This document shows, in pieces, positions 9,816 to 18,227 of a stretch of 36,530 bases of DNA. A model generated the notes under the pieces. The model was not told the DNA's origin, did no database searches, and saw nothing but the letters and a program-made list of their open reading frames with translations. The translations under genes were made by a program, and so were the position numbers. Every line of letters begins with the position of its first letter. The first letter of the stretch is position 1. Source of the DNA: a bacterium (GTDB lineage: Bacteria > Zixibacteria > MSB-5A5 > GN15 > FEB-12); NCBI GenBank assembly GCA_029211095.1, contig JARGFS010000015.1, positions 1 through 36,530 of the forward strand, in the 5' to 3' direction.

Positions 9816-10646
9816 TCAAAACAGAAGCTCTTTGGCCACAGTCGACAACGCAAAACTCAGCCTGATTTTCCTACTCTCCCCTTCGCCGCTGAAGCCGGTA
9901 ATCTGGACCAGGCAGAATTTCTCATCTTCAAGCCTGATCAGGACCCAGTCATTTACTTTGACCGGAACTCTCAATTCCTCCGCCTTCAGCCCTGCCTCGA
10001 CAGTCTTGGCCCGGACGGTCTCGCGTTCCCCATTGAACGGCAAAACCGTTAGACGGTTTCTGCGCAGAAACCCGTCCAGCTTTTCCGGCGATCCCAGGTA
10101 GTCAACCCCTTTGAGACTGTGGAAATAAATATCATTCGCCAGATCATCGGCCCGGACGAACCTGTCTTTCTCAAACGAGTATCCATCATGCTCACCTTTG
10201 TAACGTATGGATAGCTCAATCTCCCCTCTTGGACCGCAGACCGCGACCTGCTCACTGGAAGACTTCGACAAAGTTATATTCGGGAAAACTGTTCTGACCG
10301 AAACGTAATATTTCCTTCCGTTCTCCAAACCGCGAGCCTCAAAATGCTCAATCCCATCCTCCGGTTCAGTGTCGCCGGCAAAAGCGGTATGATTGAAAGG
10401 CTCGACTGATTTTGGAAGAGCACCATTTCCATACTTCTCAAAGAGAGGTGACTCAGAAATGTATACATAATATCCGCTGATCAACTGGCTGCAATCCGGT
10501 TTCCAGAAGACCGTCATCAATTCATTCCCCGTCTCAACAGTCAGTTCCTTGGGCACACAGCCTGCGGGGACTTCATCGGAGACAGTACTCGGTTTACATC
10601 CCGCTATCAAGACAGCCAAGAACCCCGTCATCAGAAATAGCTTCAT
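9816..10646 (-). CDS. Lipoprotein with fibronectin type III-like region
   Basis: MKLFLMTGFLAVLIAGCKPS lipobox; ELTVETGNELMTVFWKPDCSQLISGYYVYISESP FnIII-like; start ATG overlaps the upstream stop (ATGA). Confidence 0.7.
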   Translation of the reverse strand: MKLFLMTGFLAVLIAGCKPSTVSDEVPAGCVPKELTVETGNELMTVFWKPDCSQLISGYYVYISESPLFEKYGNGALPKSVEPFNHTAFAGDTEPEDGIEHFEARGLENGRKYYVSVRTVFPNITLSKSSSEQVAVCGPRGEIELSIRYKGEHDGYSFEKDRFVRADDLANDIYFHSLKGVDYLGSPEKLDGFLRRNRLTVLPFNGERETVRAKTVEAGLKAEELRVPVKVNDWVLIRLEDEKFCLVQITGFSGEGESRKIRLSFALSTVAKELLF

Positions 10647-11812
10647 AGAATCATTAACTCCTGTTGTCTCGGGCAGAGAAACTCCGCCCCCTTCTCTGTG
10701 ACGACCACATCTTCTTCCAACCCAACACATCCAATACCGGGCAGATTGATTTCCAATTCCAGTGTAAAGACGTTATTTGCTTCGAGTGGAATTGTCGGGC
10801 TATTCCCGTACCGCTCCCATTTCGGTCCCAGTATTCCACCCCCATCATGCACATCTCGTCCCAGCTGATGACCAAGAGCGTGCTGATATTCCGGGTAACC
10901 GTTATCTCTCAACATCTCGCGGGCAATGTCATCTAATTCAAATCCTTTAACACCGGGAATTGACGCCTCCCCGGTTTCGGTAATGATGTCGTACACCATA
11001 TTGAACGCGTTGGTCAGTTCATCCGGTTCCTGTATTTCTTCGTACCGTTTGAAATAAGCCAAACGCTGGAGGTCCGAACAATACCCTTCGTAGATCACGC
11101 CAAAGTCAACATGCAACAGATCACCCACCTCTATTTTGGCATCAGAGGGAAGCCCATGTCCCGGTTCTGTTTTGTCACCGGCGTTGACAATTGTCTCGAA
11201 TGAATTTGTAACTCCTTTAGCGGCGATCTCAGCATCAATGATTGCCGCAATCTCTTTCTCTGTCATTCCGGGCTGAAATCTGGAAACCGCCGCCCCCCAG
11301 GCATCGTTGGCCAGATGAGCCGCTTTTGAAAGCCGCTCTATTTCTCCCGGAAGTTTCCTTGCCCTCAGTTTGGAAACTAACGCCTGGGCTGAGATCAAGC
11401 GGTCCCGATAAACCGTCCCCTCCAGATAATCCAGCAGCTGCAAATAGAGCCCGTGACTCAAACCATCGGCGGCAACATCATCCAAAGAATAATTGACCGC
11501 CACTGTTCCGGGGTCCAGTCGCGATAATAGCTGCTTAAAGTCCTGCTTTATCCCCTGCGTGTAACTTATTGTTTCTGTGAAATAACCTGATCGACGATAA
11601 TTCTCAGCATCAAGGTTCCCGACCAGTGCAAAACTCTCTCCGCTCCGGGTAAACGCGAAAAATGACTGCCAGGTCGCGTGATCCCCCACCACCATCGCAA
11701 GCGTTGGGTCGGCGGTCATCTTGGTTTCGCGGACGAATATCAGCCAGAGGTCGATATCCAGCTCGGCCAATATACCGCAGGCCTGCTGCCCTTTTTGACG
11801 AATTAACTCCAT
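10643..11812 (-). CDS. Xaa-Pro dipeptidase / M24 family metallopeptidase
   Basis: HVDFGVIYEGYCSDLQRLAYF, ALGHQLGRDVHDGG, FTLELEINLPGIGCVGLEEDVVVTEKGAEFL. Confidence 0.87.
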   Translation of the reverse strand: MELIRQKGQQACGILAELDIDLWLIFVRETKMTADPTLAMVVGDHATWQSFFAFTRSGESFALVGNLDAENYRRSGYFTETISYTQGIKQDFKQLLSRLDPGTVAVNYSLDDVAADGLSHGLYLQLLDYLEGTVYRDRLISAQALVSKLRARKLPGEIERLSKAAHLANDAWGAAVSRFQPGMTEKEIAAIIDAEIAAKGVTNSFETIVNAGDKTEPGHGLPSDAKIEVGDLLHVDFGVIYEGYCSDLQRLAYFKRYEEIQEPDELTNAFNMVYDIITETGEASIPGVKGFELDDIAREMLRDNGYPEYQHALGHQLGRDVHDGGGILGPKWERYGNSPTIPLEANNVFTLELEINLPGIGCVGLEEDVVVTEKGAEFLCPRQQELMIL

Positions 11813-11952
11813 TTGGCCTAAACTATCAGCAAACAGAGACTATTTCAAGCAAATTTTGACTCAAGAAGGGGGCTAAAGCTTTCGGAAATGAATCTCGATA
11901 ATTGAGGGTAAGACTTAATCTGTCTGATATTCCCTTTTGTAAGGAGGAGCAC

Positions 11953-12387
11953 ATGTACGAAAACGGTTATGAAACCGCAGCGAGTGGTGGATTTTTTGGA
12001 GGAGCTTTTGCTCTTATCTTTTTCGCCGCTGTCTATTTTTACTTCTCATTCTGCATGTACAAGATCGCGCAGAAATGTGGATGTAACGACCACGCCTGGT
12101 GGGCCTGGGTTCCGATTCTCAACGCTGTCCTGATGGTTGAGTGTGCCGGAAAGCCGGCCTGGCATTTTCTGATCCTGTTTGTCCCGATTGTCAACGTGGT
12201 AATGTCGGTTATCTGGTGGATGAAAATCTCTGAAAACTGTGGCAAACCGAACTGGTACGGCGTTCTGATGATCGTCCCTTTTGTCGGTCTGTTTGTCCCG
12301 GCGATGCTCGCTTTTGGCGGCTCATCTCCGCGCCCGCCGATGCCGCGTACTCCGCAGCAGCCGCGCACACCGGTCGGCACCCCGTAG
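11953..12387 (+). CDS. Small membrane protein, DUF5684-like
   Basis: Start ATG with strong RBS AAGGAGGAG; multiple TM segments; KCGCNDHAWWAWVPILNAVLMVECAGKPAWHF...CGKPNWYGVLMIVPFVGLF. Confidence 0.75.
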   Translation: MYENGYETAASGGFFGGAFALIFFAAVYFYFSFCMYKIAQKCGCNDHAWWAWVPILNAVLMVECAGKPAWHFLILFVPIVNVVMSVIWWMKISENCGKPNWYGVLMIVPFVGLFVPAMLAFGGSSPRPPMPRTPQQPRTPVGTP

Positions 12388-12418
12388 GAGAATTAATCTC
12401 AGGTGCCCCACCATTTAG

Positions 12419-12577
12419 GGCTTGTTGATAAAGTAGTCATTCGTTGCGTTGGGTCTTGCGGTCAACTTCAGTTGATCGTGTGACCCGACGCAGGACAACG
12501 AATTATATGGCAGGTCACAATCCGCTTGGAGCGGATCAAGACCAGCCATAACACAAATCAGGGTTTATCAACAAGCC
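12419..12577. repeat. MITE-like non-coding element with 14-bp terminal inverted repeats and nested internal palindromes
   Basis: GGCTTGTTGATAAA (12419-12432) and TTTATCAACAAGCC (12564-12577) are perfect inverted repeats; internal arms ATTCGTTG..GGGTC / GACCC..CAACGAAT and hairpin GGCAGGTCACAATCCGCTTGGAGCGGATCAAGACCAGCC. Confidence 0.6.
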
Positions 12578-12602
12578 TTTCACCGTGGGTTAGAATCCGC
12601 GG

Positions 12603-12632
12603 GTCGGGACCCTTGTGGTCCCGACTTTTTTT
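12603..12632 (+). terminator. Hairpin with T-tract (intrinsic terminator; also a member of the CTTGC-loop hairpin family)
   Basis: GTCGGGACC-CTTGT-GGTCCCGAC-TTTTTTT. Confidence 0.7.
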
Positions 12633-12760
12633 GTCCACAACCCCCCATCGGATCGGTAACTCTTCCCTCTTTTTATTCCCCTTCCCCTCGCCTGCGCCGT
12701 ACTTTAAAGGCATATTGACTCTGACTTCATAACCACTTTGCAGACCAAGGAGGTCTACAG

Positions 12761-13423
12761 ATGCGAAGAGTTACGATAATGTGGGCCGTCTGCATAGTAA
12801 TTGCCGGCAGTGCCTTCTCCCAAACGCCAATTCAAGGAGTATCGGGCAAAGGTCTGAAACTCGGATTCGGCTCCAGCCTGATGACTACTGACTACGAAGA
12901 ACTCAAAGAGCTATTTGAATTCAAAATCGGCTTTCATGGCGGGGCCTTTCTGACTTACGATCTAAGCCCGAGTCTGAGCATTCAACCGGAGCTGCTGTTT
13001 TCGGTCAAAGGAGCCACCTCCGGCGGGATTTTCCAATTGCTCAACTGGTCGGCCAACTACGTCGAAGTTCCCGTCCTGCTGAAATTCAATTTGAGTCCGA
13101 TCAGCAGCCTGAGACCGACAATCTACGCCGGACCGAGTTTCTCATACCTGATGTCAGCCGAACTGGATGTTATATTCGTTGATCCTCTTGATGTCACTGA
13201 CTACATGAAAAGCACTGATCTGGGAATCGCGATTGGATCGGACCTGAGCGTTAAGAGTTTTACTTTTGAAGTCAGGTACACAATCGGGCTTGGAACTGTG
13301 ATAGAGGCTGCCGAAAAAATAAACGCACTGACCGAAGCTGACCCGGGGGATTCCTATTATTTCCCCGAAGACCCGACGGTGAAGCACCGCTTCCTATCGT
13401 TTATGCTCGGCTACAAATTCTAA
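12761..13423 (+). CDS. Outer-membrane beta-barrel / porin family protein (PorT-like)
   Basis: Signal peptide MRRVTIMWAVCIVIAGSAFS; alternating beta-strand pattern GLKLGFGSSLMTT...FHGGAFLTYDLSPSLSIQPELLFSVKGA...FLSFMLGYKF; RBS AAGGAGG. Confidence 0.8.
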   Translation: MRRVTIMWAVCIVIAGSAFSQTPIQGVSGKGLKLGFGSSLMTTDYEELKELFEFKIGFHGGAFLTYDLSPSLSIQPELLFSVKGATSGGIFQLLNWSANYVEVPVLLKFNLSPISSLRPTIYAGPSFSYLMSAELDVIFVDPLDVTDYMKSTDLGIAIGSDLSVKSFTFEVRYTIGLGTVIEAAEKINALTEADPGDSYYFPEDPTVKHRFLSFMLGYKF

Positions 13424-13475
13424 GTGGTGCTATCCTTTTGAAATCTGGCGGAACCGCTAAAGGGTCCTGCCTTAC

Positions 13476-13526
13476 TCAACTGCATCATGTGCATCAACTG
13501 CATCATATGCATCAACTGCTTCATGG
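13476..13526. repeat. 18-bp tandem repeat, about 2.8 copies
   Basis: TCAACTGCATCATGTGCA / TCAACTGCATCATATGCA / TCAACTGCTTCATGG. Confidence 0.8.
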
Positions 13527-13553
13527 AGCTACGCGAGAATGCCAGCCCAAGTC

Positions 13554-13578
13554 TTTCCCGCGAAAGCGGGAATCCAGG
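13554..13578. repeat. dRS3-like palindromic repeat copy 1
   Basis: TTTCCCGCGAAAGCGGGAATCCAGG, matching 13994-14018. Confidence 0.75.
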
Positions 13579-13625
13579 TTCGTAGCCCGGCCCCTTGGTG
13601 AGCCCCAAGTCCAGATTTCTTATAG

Positions 13626-13648
13626 TGCAGGATCCCTGCGATCCTGCA
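13626..13648. repeat. Hairpin of the CYTGC-loop family
   Basis: TGCAGGATC-CCTGC-GATCCTGCA, perfect 9-bp stem. Confidence 0.7.
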
Positions 13649-13668
13649 AACTTCACGGCCCTCCGTAC

Positions 13669-13691
13669 GTCGGGACCCTTGCGGTCCCGAC
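13669..13691. repeat. Hairpin of the CYTGC-loop family
   Basis: GTCGGGACC-CTTGC-GGTCCCGAC, perfect 9-bp stem; near-identical to 12603-12625. Confidence 0.75.
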
Positions 13692-13993
13692 TCCTATGAA
13701 CAACGGCACCTACCTCTCTGATGAACTTTCTTCGGTCAAATGGAATTCCCCCAATATCCCCTTCATTTCTGTGATCATTACGCCTGTCCCCTATACATAC
13801 CATGAACAACCGCATCAAAACAGCAGCAATTGACAACTGCCCCAAAGCCGCATCCATTCCGAATCATCACCAAATCAACAACGCCATAGTAAAAAATGAC
13901 AAAACGAACCCATTTCGCTACAACGTAAGAGGGCCCATAGAATTACAAGAGAATTACCAATTAGCGAGTTTGTGCAGGATGCCGGAGCAAGTC

Positions 13994-14018
13994 ATTCCCG
14001 CGAAAGCGGGAATCCAGG
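13994..14018. repeat. dRS3-like palindromic repeat copy 2
   Basis: ATTCCCGC-GAAA-GCGGGAATCCAGG. Confidence 0.75.
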
Positions 14019-14178
14019 TTTCGATTTTGTTGGCTGGGTCCCCACATTCGCGGGGATTACCAGAGAAAGTTCAAAACCATCTGAAAGGGATTTTGACCTA
14101 CAGCATGGACCCAAGCCTTGGCTGGGGTGACTTAATTTGTGAAAGTGACTCAGCAATGAGAGTGACGTACTTCACAGT

Positions 14179-14200
14179 GTCGAAACCGCAGGGTTTCGAC
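14179..14200. repeat. Hairpin of the CYTGC-loop family (loop motif read on minus strand)
   Basis: Minus strand: GTCGAAACC-CTGC-GGTTTCGAC, perfect 9-bp stem. Confidence 0.65.
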
Positions 14201-14276
14201 CTGCCTGCCAACGTAAGATTGTGCTTAACCGAAGAGTTGCAGTGCCGCTCCGGTTGCAGGCAAAGCATCAAGCCAA

Positions 14277-15029
14277 CTATGTTGGACCGTCGTACTCGTA
14301 TGGGGGCGGGCCGAGCTTCCGCATCGGGCGCTCGCGCGTCATCTCCTCGTAAACATGAGCCAGAAGTCCGGGGGTGCGTGAGATTATGAAGAATCCTTTC
14401 CCCAGTCGCCAGTCAAACCCCATGTCGGAAATGACCGCCGCAATGGCCCCATCAACATTTATCGGAAGCTGCTTGCCAAGAATTTTCTCCAGTGCGCGCT
14501 CAATCGCTCTGCATAGTTTAATGTGTTTGCCGCCATATCCATTCCGGTCGGCAATCTCAAACAGCTTGGCCGTCCGTGGATCAATTTTGTGCAAGCGATG
14601 CCCGAACCCCGGCATACGCGTCTTGCTCTCTTTGAGCCAGCCAACCAGCTCGGCGGCAATTTCGGTTGCGTCACCACTTTTTTTAGCCCACTCCTGCATG
14701 ATCCGGGCTGCGTTTTCAATCGCCCCGCCATGCGTGTCCCCTATGACCAGCACTCCACCGGCCATAGCGGCATTGAGGGAGTTTCCGCCGGACATAACTG
14801 TGCGTGCCGCCAGTACCGAAGGAGGCGAAGCCCCATGATCAATGGAAGAGACCAAAATGGCGTTCATCAATTCCGCTTCGGCTTTACTCGGCAGTTCCCC
14901 TTTAAGAATCAGGTAGACCGCCTCAGCGTAGGACATTTTCTCCATGACTTCGGTGATATCATGTCCGCGCACCGCGATTTTCCCCGGACCGATATCAGTG
15001 ATGGCCGTTTTCCAGCTATTGTCAGACAT
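14277..15029 (-). CDS. Short citrate-synthase-fold protein, citryl-CoA lyase-like
   Basis: 250 aa; MSYAEAVYLILKGELPSKAE, GDTHGGAIENAARIM, MPGFGHRLHKIDPRTAKLFEIA, ISRTPGLLAHVYEEMTRERPMRKL. Confidence 0.75.
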   Translation of the reverse strand: MSDNSWKTAITDIGPGKIAVRGHDITEVMEKMSYAEAVYLILKGELPSKAEAELMNAILVSSIDHGASPPSVLAARTVMSGGNSLNAAMAGGVLVIGDTHGGAIENAARIMQEWAKKSGDATEIAAELVGWLKESKTRMPGFGHRLHKIDPRTAKLFEIADRNGYGGKHIKLCRAIERALEKILGKQLPINVDGAIAAVISDMGFDWRLGKGFFIISRTPGLLAHVYEEMTRERPMRKLGPPPYEYDGPT

Positions 15030-15050
15030 TATGAACCTCTTTGAATCTGT

Positions 15051-15896
15051 CTATTGAATACCAAGCGTCTCATTATATTTTTGTTCGGCAAAATTCAGCC
15101 AGAGTGCCTGCACCGAGTCAGTTTCGAGCGAGGTCAACCGCTTGATAGCCGCCGCAAATTCATCTTCGGATTGGTACAACTGTTCAAACGATGGTTTCCC
15201 ATACGTGTCCAGGTAAAAGGCTATGAACGATGCGGCATGTGCCGACTGATAGCGCTCGGTATTGATGTTGGAAGTAGTATCTCTTCCCAGACTATCCAGT
15301 GAGATCAGATGACCACGATCAATAAAATTGAGCACCGATTCATGATAGTTGTTACCGGAGAAATCAAACAGGGCCAGCAAACCGGACTTGAGAAAACTGT
15401 ATTTCGGTTCCTTGGCAATCCATTTGGGCAGCAGATAGTCTGTCAGCGAAACCCCGAGAAAGCTTGGCATCCAGAAGTGGATGTGATTGCTGTCGGCAAA
15501 TACCCATTCATGTCCGGTCATCTCCCTTCCCTGCCCCAGACCGGTATAGTAGTAGACATAGATTGAATCGGTCGGAACCGGGATGCCAAAAAAATTGCAG
15601 ATTTGTGCCTGGGCGGACTCGTATCCGGCCGCCGTGGATTGCATGTTTGGTTCATGCGGGTGCCCCGGCGGATAGATCATTGTGACTTTCCCAACCGTGA
15701 TACGCGACCAGTTCTGGTAAGCCGTGTCAGGTATTTCGTAATTCCCCGTACTGCCGTTGTCACATCCCACAATACATACCACCAGCAGAGACAAAACAGC
15801 CCGGTATACAAGGGGATGCCGAATTTTGCGGACTCTATTCAATCTAAATACTCTCTTTACCTTATCCGTCTCATTCATACATTCACACTGATCCAA
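15051..15896 (-). CDS. Hypothetical lipoprotein
   Basis: Hydrophobic segment plus lipobox AVLSLLVVCIVGCDNGS; no recognised domain. Confidence 0.6.
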   Translation of the reverse strand: MDQCECMNETDKVKRVFRLNRVRKIRHPLVYRAVLSLLVVCIVGCDNGSTGNYEIPDTAYQNWSRITVGKVTMIYPPGHPHEPNMQSTAAGYESAQAQICNFFGIPVPTDSIYVYYYTGLGQGREMTGHEWVFADSNHIHFWMPSFLGVSLTDYLLPKWIAKEPKYSFLKSGLLALFDFSGNNYHESVLNFIDRGHLISLDSLGRDTTSNINTERYQSAHAASFIAFYLDTYGKPSFEQLYQSEDEFAAAIKRLTSLETDSVQALWLNFAEQKYNETLGIQ

Positions 15897-15968
15897 ATAT
15901 CAAATTAATATAAGCGGGATTTGTCCGCAGTCAAAGTGATACGTTCGTTATTTTTTTCACAAAGCCGC

Positions 15969-15997
15969 TTGACTTTATAGAGCGACTGCACGATATT
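15969..15997 (+). promoter_or_regulatory. Sigma70-like promoter candidate upstream of the kor-nuo operon
   Basis: TTGACT - 17 nt - GATATT. Confidence 0.45.
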
Positions 15998-16097
15998 CAT
16001 AAACGGACAAATTCTAACGGCTTTTGGCCGTTTGATGGCTAGAACACCGGGCAAAGTGTTGAGCGAAACCTACTTGAAGATATGGTCCTGAGTTGAT

Positions 16098-16820
16098 TTG
16101 GAAGTTGAATTGAAGATATCGGCCCCTATACTCCTACCCCGGGATATTATTGTCATCGTGGGGAGCTACGGCAGCGGCAAATCTGAAGTGGCTGTCAATC
16201 TCGCTCGCCATCTGCAACTATCACAAACAGAACCGGTTTCAATTGCTGACCTGGACATTGTCAACCCATACTTCCGGTCTCGGGAAGCGATTAAAGTTCT
16301 CAACAAACTGAAAGTCAGATCTATCGTCCCGGAGGGCGGACAGTTTTATGCAGATCTCCCGATCATTCTCCCTTCCATCAAGGGTGCGATTGAAAACAAG
16401 CAAGGGAAACTGATCCTTGATGTTGGTGGTGATGATGCCGGGGCGAAAGTTCTCAGTTCACTGACCGATGCATTTCGTCCGGATGGATACGACATGTTGA
16501 TGGTGATTAATGCCAATCGGCCGTTCACCTCAAACATGGCCGGCTGCATAAAGATGATGAATCAAATTGAGGCGGCTTCACGACTGAAATTCACCGGTCT
16601 GATTTCCAACACGCACTTAATGGAACACACCACCTCAGAGACAATTGAACTCGGCCTGAAATTGTGTGGTGAAGTCAGCGGCGAGACTTCTCTGCCGGTG
16701 CGCTTTGTCTCCGCTGAACAGAGAGTCATTTCAACTATGAATATAGAGCAGATCGGTCATCCGGTTTTGGTGTTGGACCGGCTGTTGCTGAAACCGTGGG
16801 AAAAACCGGGACAAACATAA
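16098..16820 (+). CDS. P-loop ATPase of MinD/CobQ-like fold, first gene of the kor-nuo operon
   Basis: IVIVGSYGSGKSEVAVNLARHL Walker A; VSIADLDIVNPYFRSREA; LILDVGGDDAGAKVL; TTG start. Confidence 0.7.
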   Translation: MEVELKISAPILLPRDIIVIVGSYGSGKSEVAVNLARHLQLSQTEPVSIADLDIVNPYFRSREAIKVLNKLKVRSIVPEGGQFYADLPIILPSIKGAIENKQGKLILDVGGDDAGAKVLSSLTDAFRPDGYDMLMVINANRPFTSNMAGCIKMMNQIEAASRLKFTGLISNTHLMEHTTSETIELGLKLCGEVSGETSLPVRFVSAEQRVISTMNIEQIGHPVLVLDRLLLKPWEKPGQT

Positions 16821-16845
16821 CTGCCGGATTATCAAGGGATAGAAT

Positions 16846-17079
16846 ATGCCAACTGTGAAAATAGATAAAAATCATTGCAAAGGTTGCGAACTCTGTGTGA
16901 AAGCCTGTCCAATGCAGGTGCTGGCCATGTCCAAAGATATTACGGTGAAAGGTTACTTGTATGCCAAGTTGGTTGACCCTTCGCGCTGTATTGGCTGCCG
17001 CATCTGTGCCGTCACCTGCCCGGACGTAGCGATTGAAGTTCACACCAACGGTACTGTTTTCGCACTCTTTGAATATTAG
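16846..17079 (+). CDS. 2-oxoacid:ferredoxin oxidoreductase delta subunit (2x[4Fe-4S] ferredoxin)
   Basis: CKGCELCVKACPMQVL and CIGCRICAVTCPDVAIEV. Confidence 0.88.
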   Translation: MPTVKIDKNHCKGCELCVKACPMQVLAMSKDITVKGYLYAKLVDPSRCIGCRICAVTCPDVAIEVHTNGTVFALFEY

Positions 17080-17102
17080 GCCGAACAAAGGACTGAGACA
17101 TA

Positions 17103-18227
17103 ATGACAAAAGTACTAATGAAAGGTAACGAGGCAATCGCCGAAGCCGCTATCAAGGCTGGCTGCAGGGCTTACTTTTGTTACCCAATCACTCCTCAGAG
17201 TGAAGTCGCCGAGTATATGGCCAAGCGAATGCCGGAAGTTGACGGGGTATTCCTGCAGGGCGAAAGCGAAGTTGGGGTAGGAAACATGCTCTTTGGGGCG
17301 GCTGCGACCGGCCGCAGAGTATTCAGCACTTCTTCCAGTCCCGGAATCTCTCTGATGCAAGAGTCAATCTCCTATATGGCGGGGGCTCAGTTGCCGGTGG
17401 TTCTGGTCAACATTATGCGCGGCGGTCCCGGACTGGGCGGCATCCTTCCGGCCCAATCGGACTACTTCCAGTCCGTAAAGGGAGGCGGTCACGGCGACTA
17501 TAGACTGCTGGTCCTGGCCCCTTCGACTATTCAGGAAGCGGTTGATTTGATGATGCTCTCATTTCACCTGGCGGACAAGTATCGCAATCCGGTTATGATG
17601 ATCGGCGATGGCATGATTGGCCAGATGATGGAGCCAGTGGAGTTTCCGGACAAGTACGAAGAGCCTCCTCTGCCGGACAAACCCTGGGCTCTCACCGGCG
17701 CCGCCGGAAGAAAAGCTCAGGTAGTGAAGTCATTGTTTCTGGATCCGATTATGCTGGAGAAAAACAGCTGGCTCCTTCATGAGAAGTATGAGCAGATGAA
17801 GCTGAACGAGACCAGATTTGAGTTGTACAAGGTAAACCCAAAAAATGAAATCCTGATAATTTCGTACGGTACAATGGCACGAATCTGCCAGACCGCGATA
17901 GATGAGCTTGAGGAGCATGGAATTTCTGTCGGTCTTTTCAGACCGGTCTCCCTCTTCCCTTTTCCGGAGCAGCAGCTTCTGAAAGCGGCCACCCAGAAAG
18001 GGGTCAAAGCTGTTCTGACCGTTGAGATGAGTACTGCTCAGATGCACGAAGATGTTCAGAGAATAGTAATGGGTAAAACACCGACTGAGTTTTTTGGGCG
18101 GACAGGAGGCGTGGTGCCTTCGCCACAAGAAGTGATTGACCAGGTGATGGGATTGCTTGACAAGTATCCGGGCAAAAAGAAAGCCCAACACTCAGCTTCA
18201 AAGAGCAAGAAAGCGCAAGGTAAGTGA
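17103..18227 (+). CDS. 2-oxoacid:ferredoxin oxidoreductase alpha subunit (KorA/VorB-like)
   Basis: MKGNEAIAEAAIKAGCRAYFCYPITPQSEVAEYMAKRMPEVDGVFLQGESEVG...MRGGPGLGGILPAQSDYFQ. Confidence 0.92.
   Translation: MTKVLMKGNEAIAEAAIKAGCRAYFCYPITPQSEVAEYMAKRMPEVDGVFLQGESEVGVGNMLFGAAATGRRVFSTSSSPGISLMQESISYMAGAQLPVVLVNIMRGGPGLGGILPAQSDYFQSVKGGGHGDYRLLVLAPSTIQEAVDLMMLSFHLADKYRNPVMMIGDGMIGQMMEPVEFPDKYEEPPLPDKPWALTGAAGRKAQVVKSLFLDPIMLEKNSWLLHEKYEQMKLNETRFELYKVNPKNEILIISYGTMARICQTAIDELEEHGISVGLFRPVSLFPFPEQQLLKAATQKGVKAVLTVEMSTAQMHEDVQRIVMGKTPTEFFGRTGGVVPSPQEVIDQVMGLLDKYPGKKKAQHSASKSKKAQGK

Noticed and set aside
13476-13526. Possible CRISPR array
   Set aside because: Repeats are immediately tandem with no spacers and no cas genes in the window.
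13438-14389. Plus-strand ORFs 13438..13833 and 13802..14389 and minus 13420..13857
   Set aside because: They translate palindromic and tandem repeats (e.g. HHVHQLHHMHQLLH, FPRKRESR); not credible proteins.
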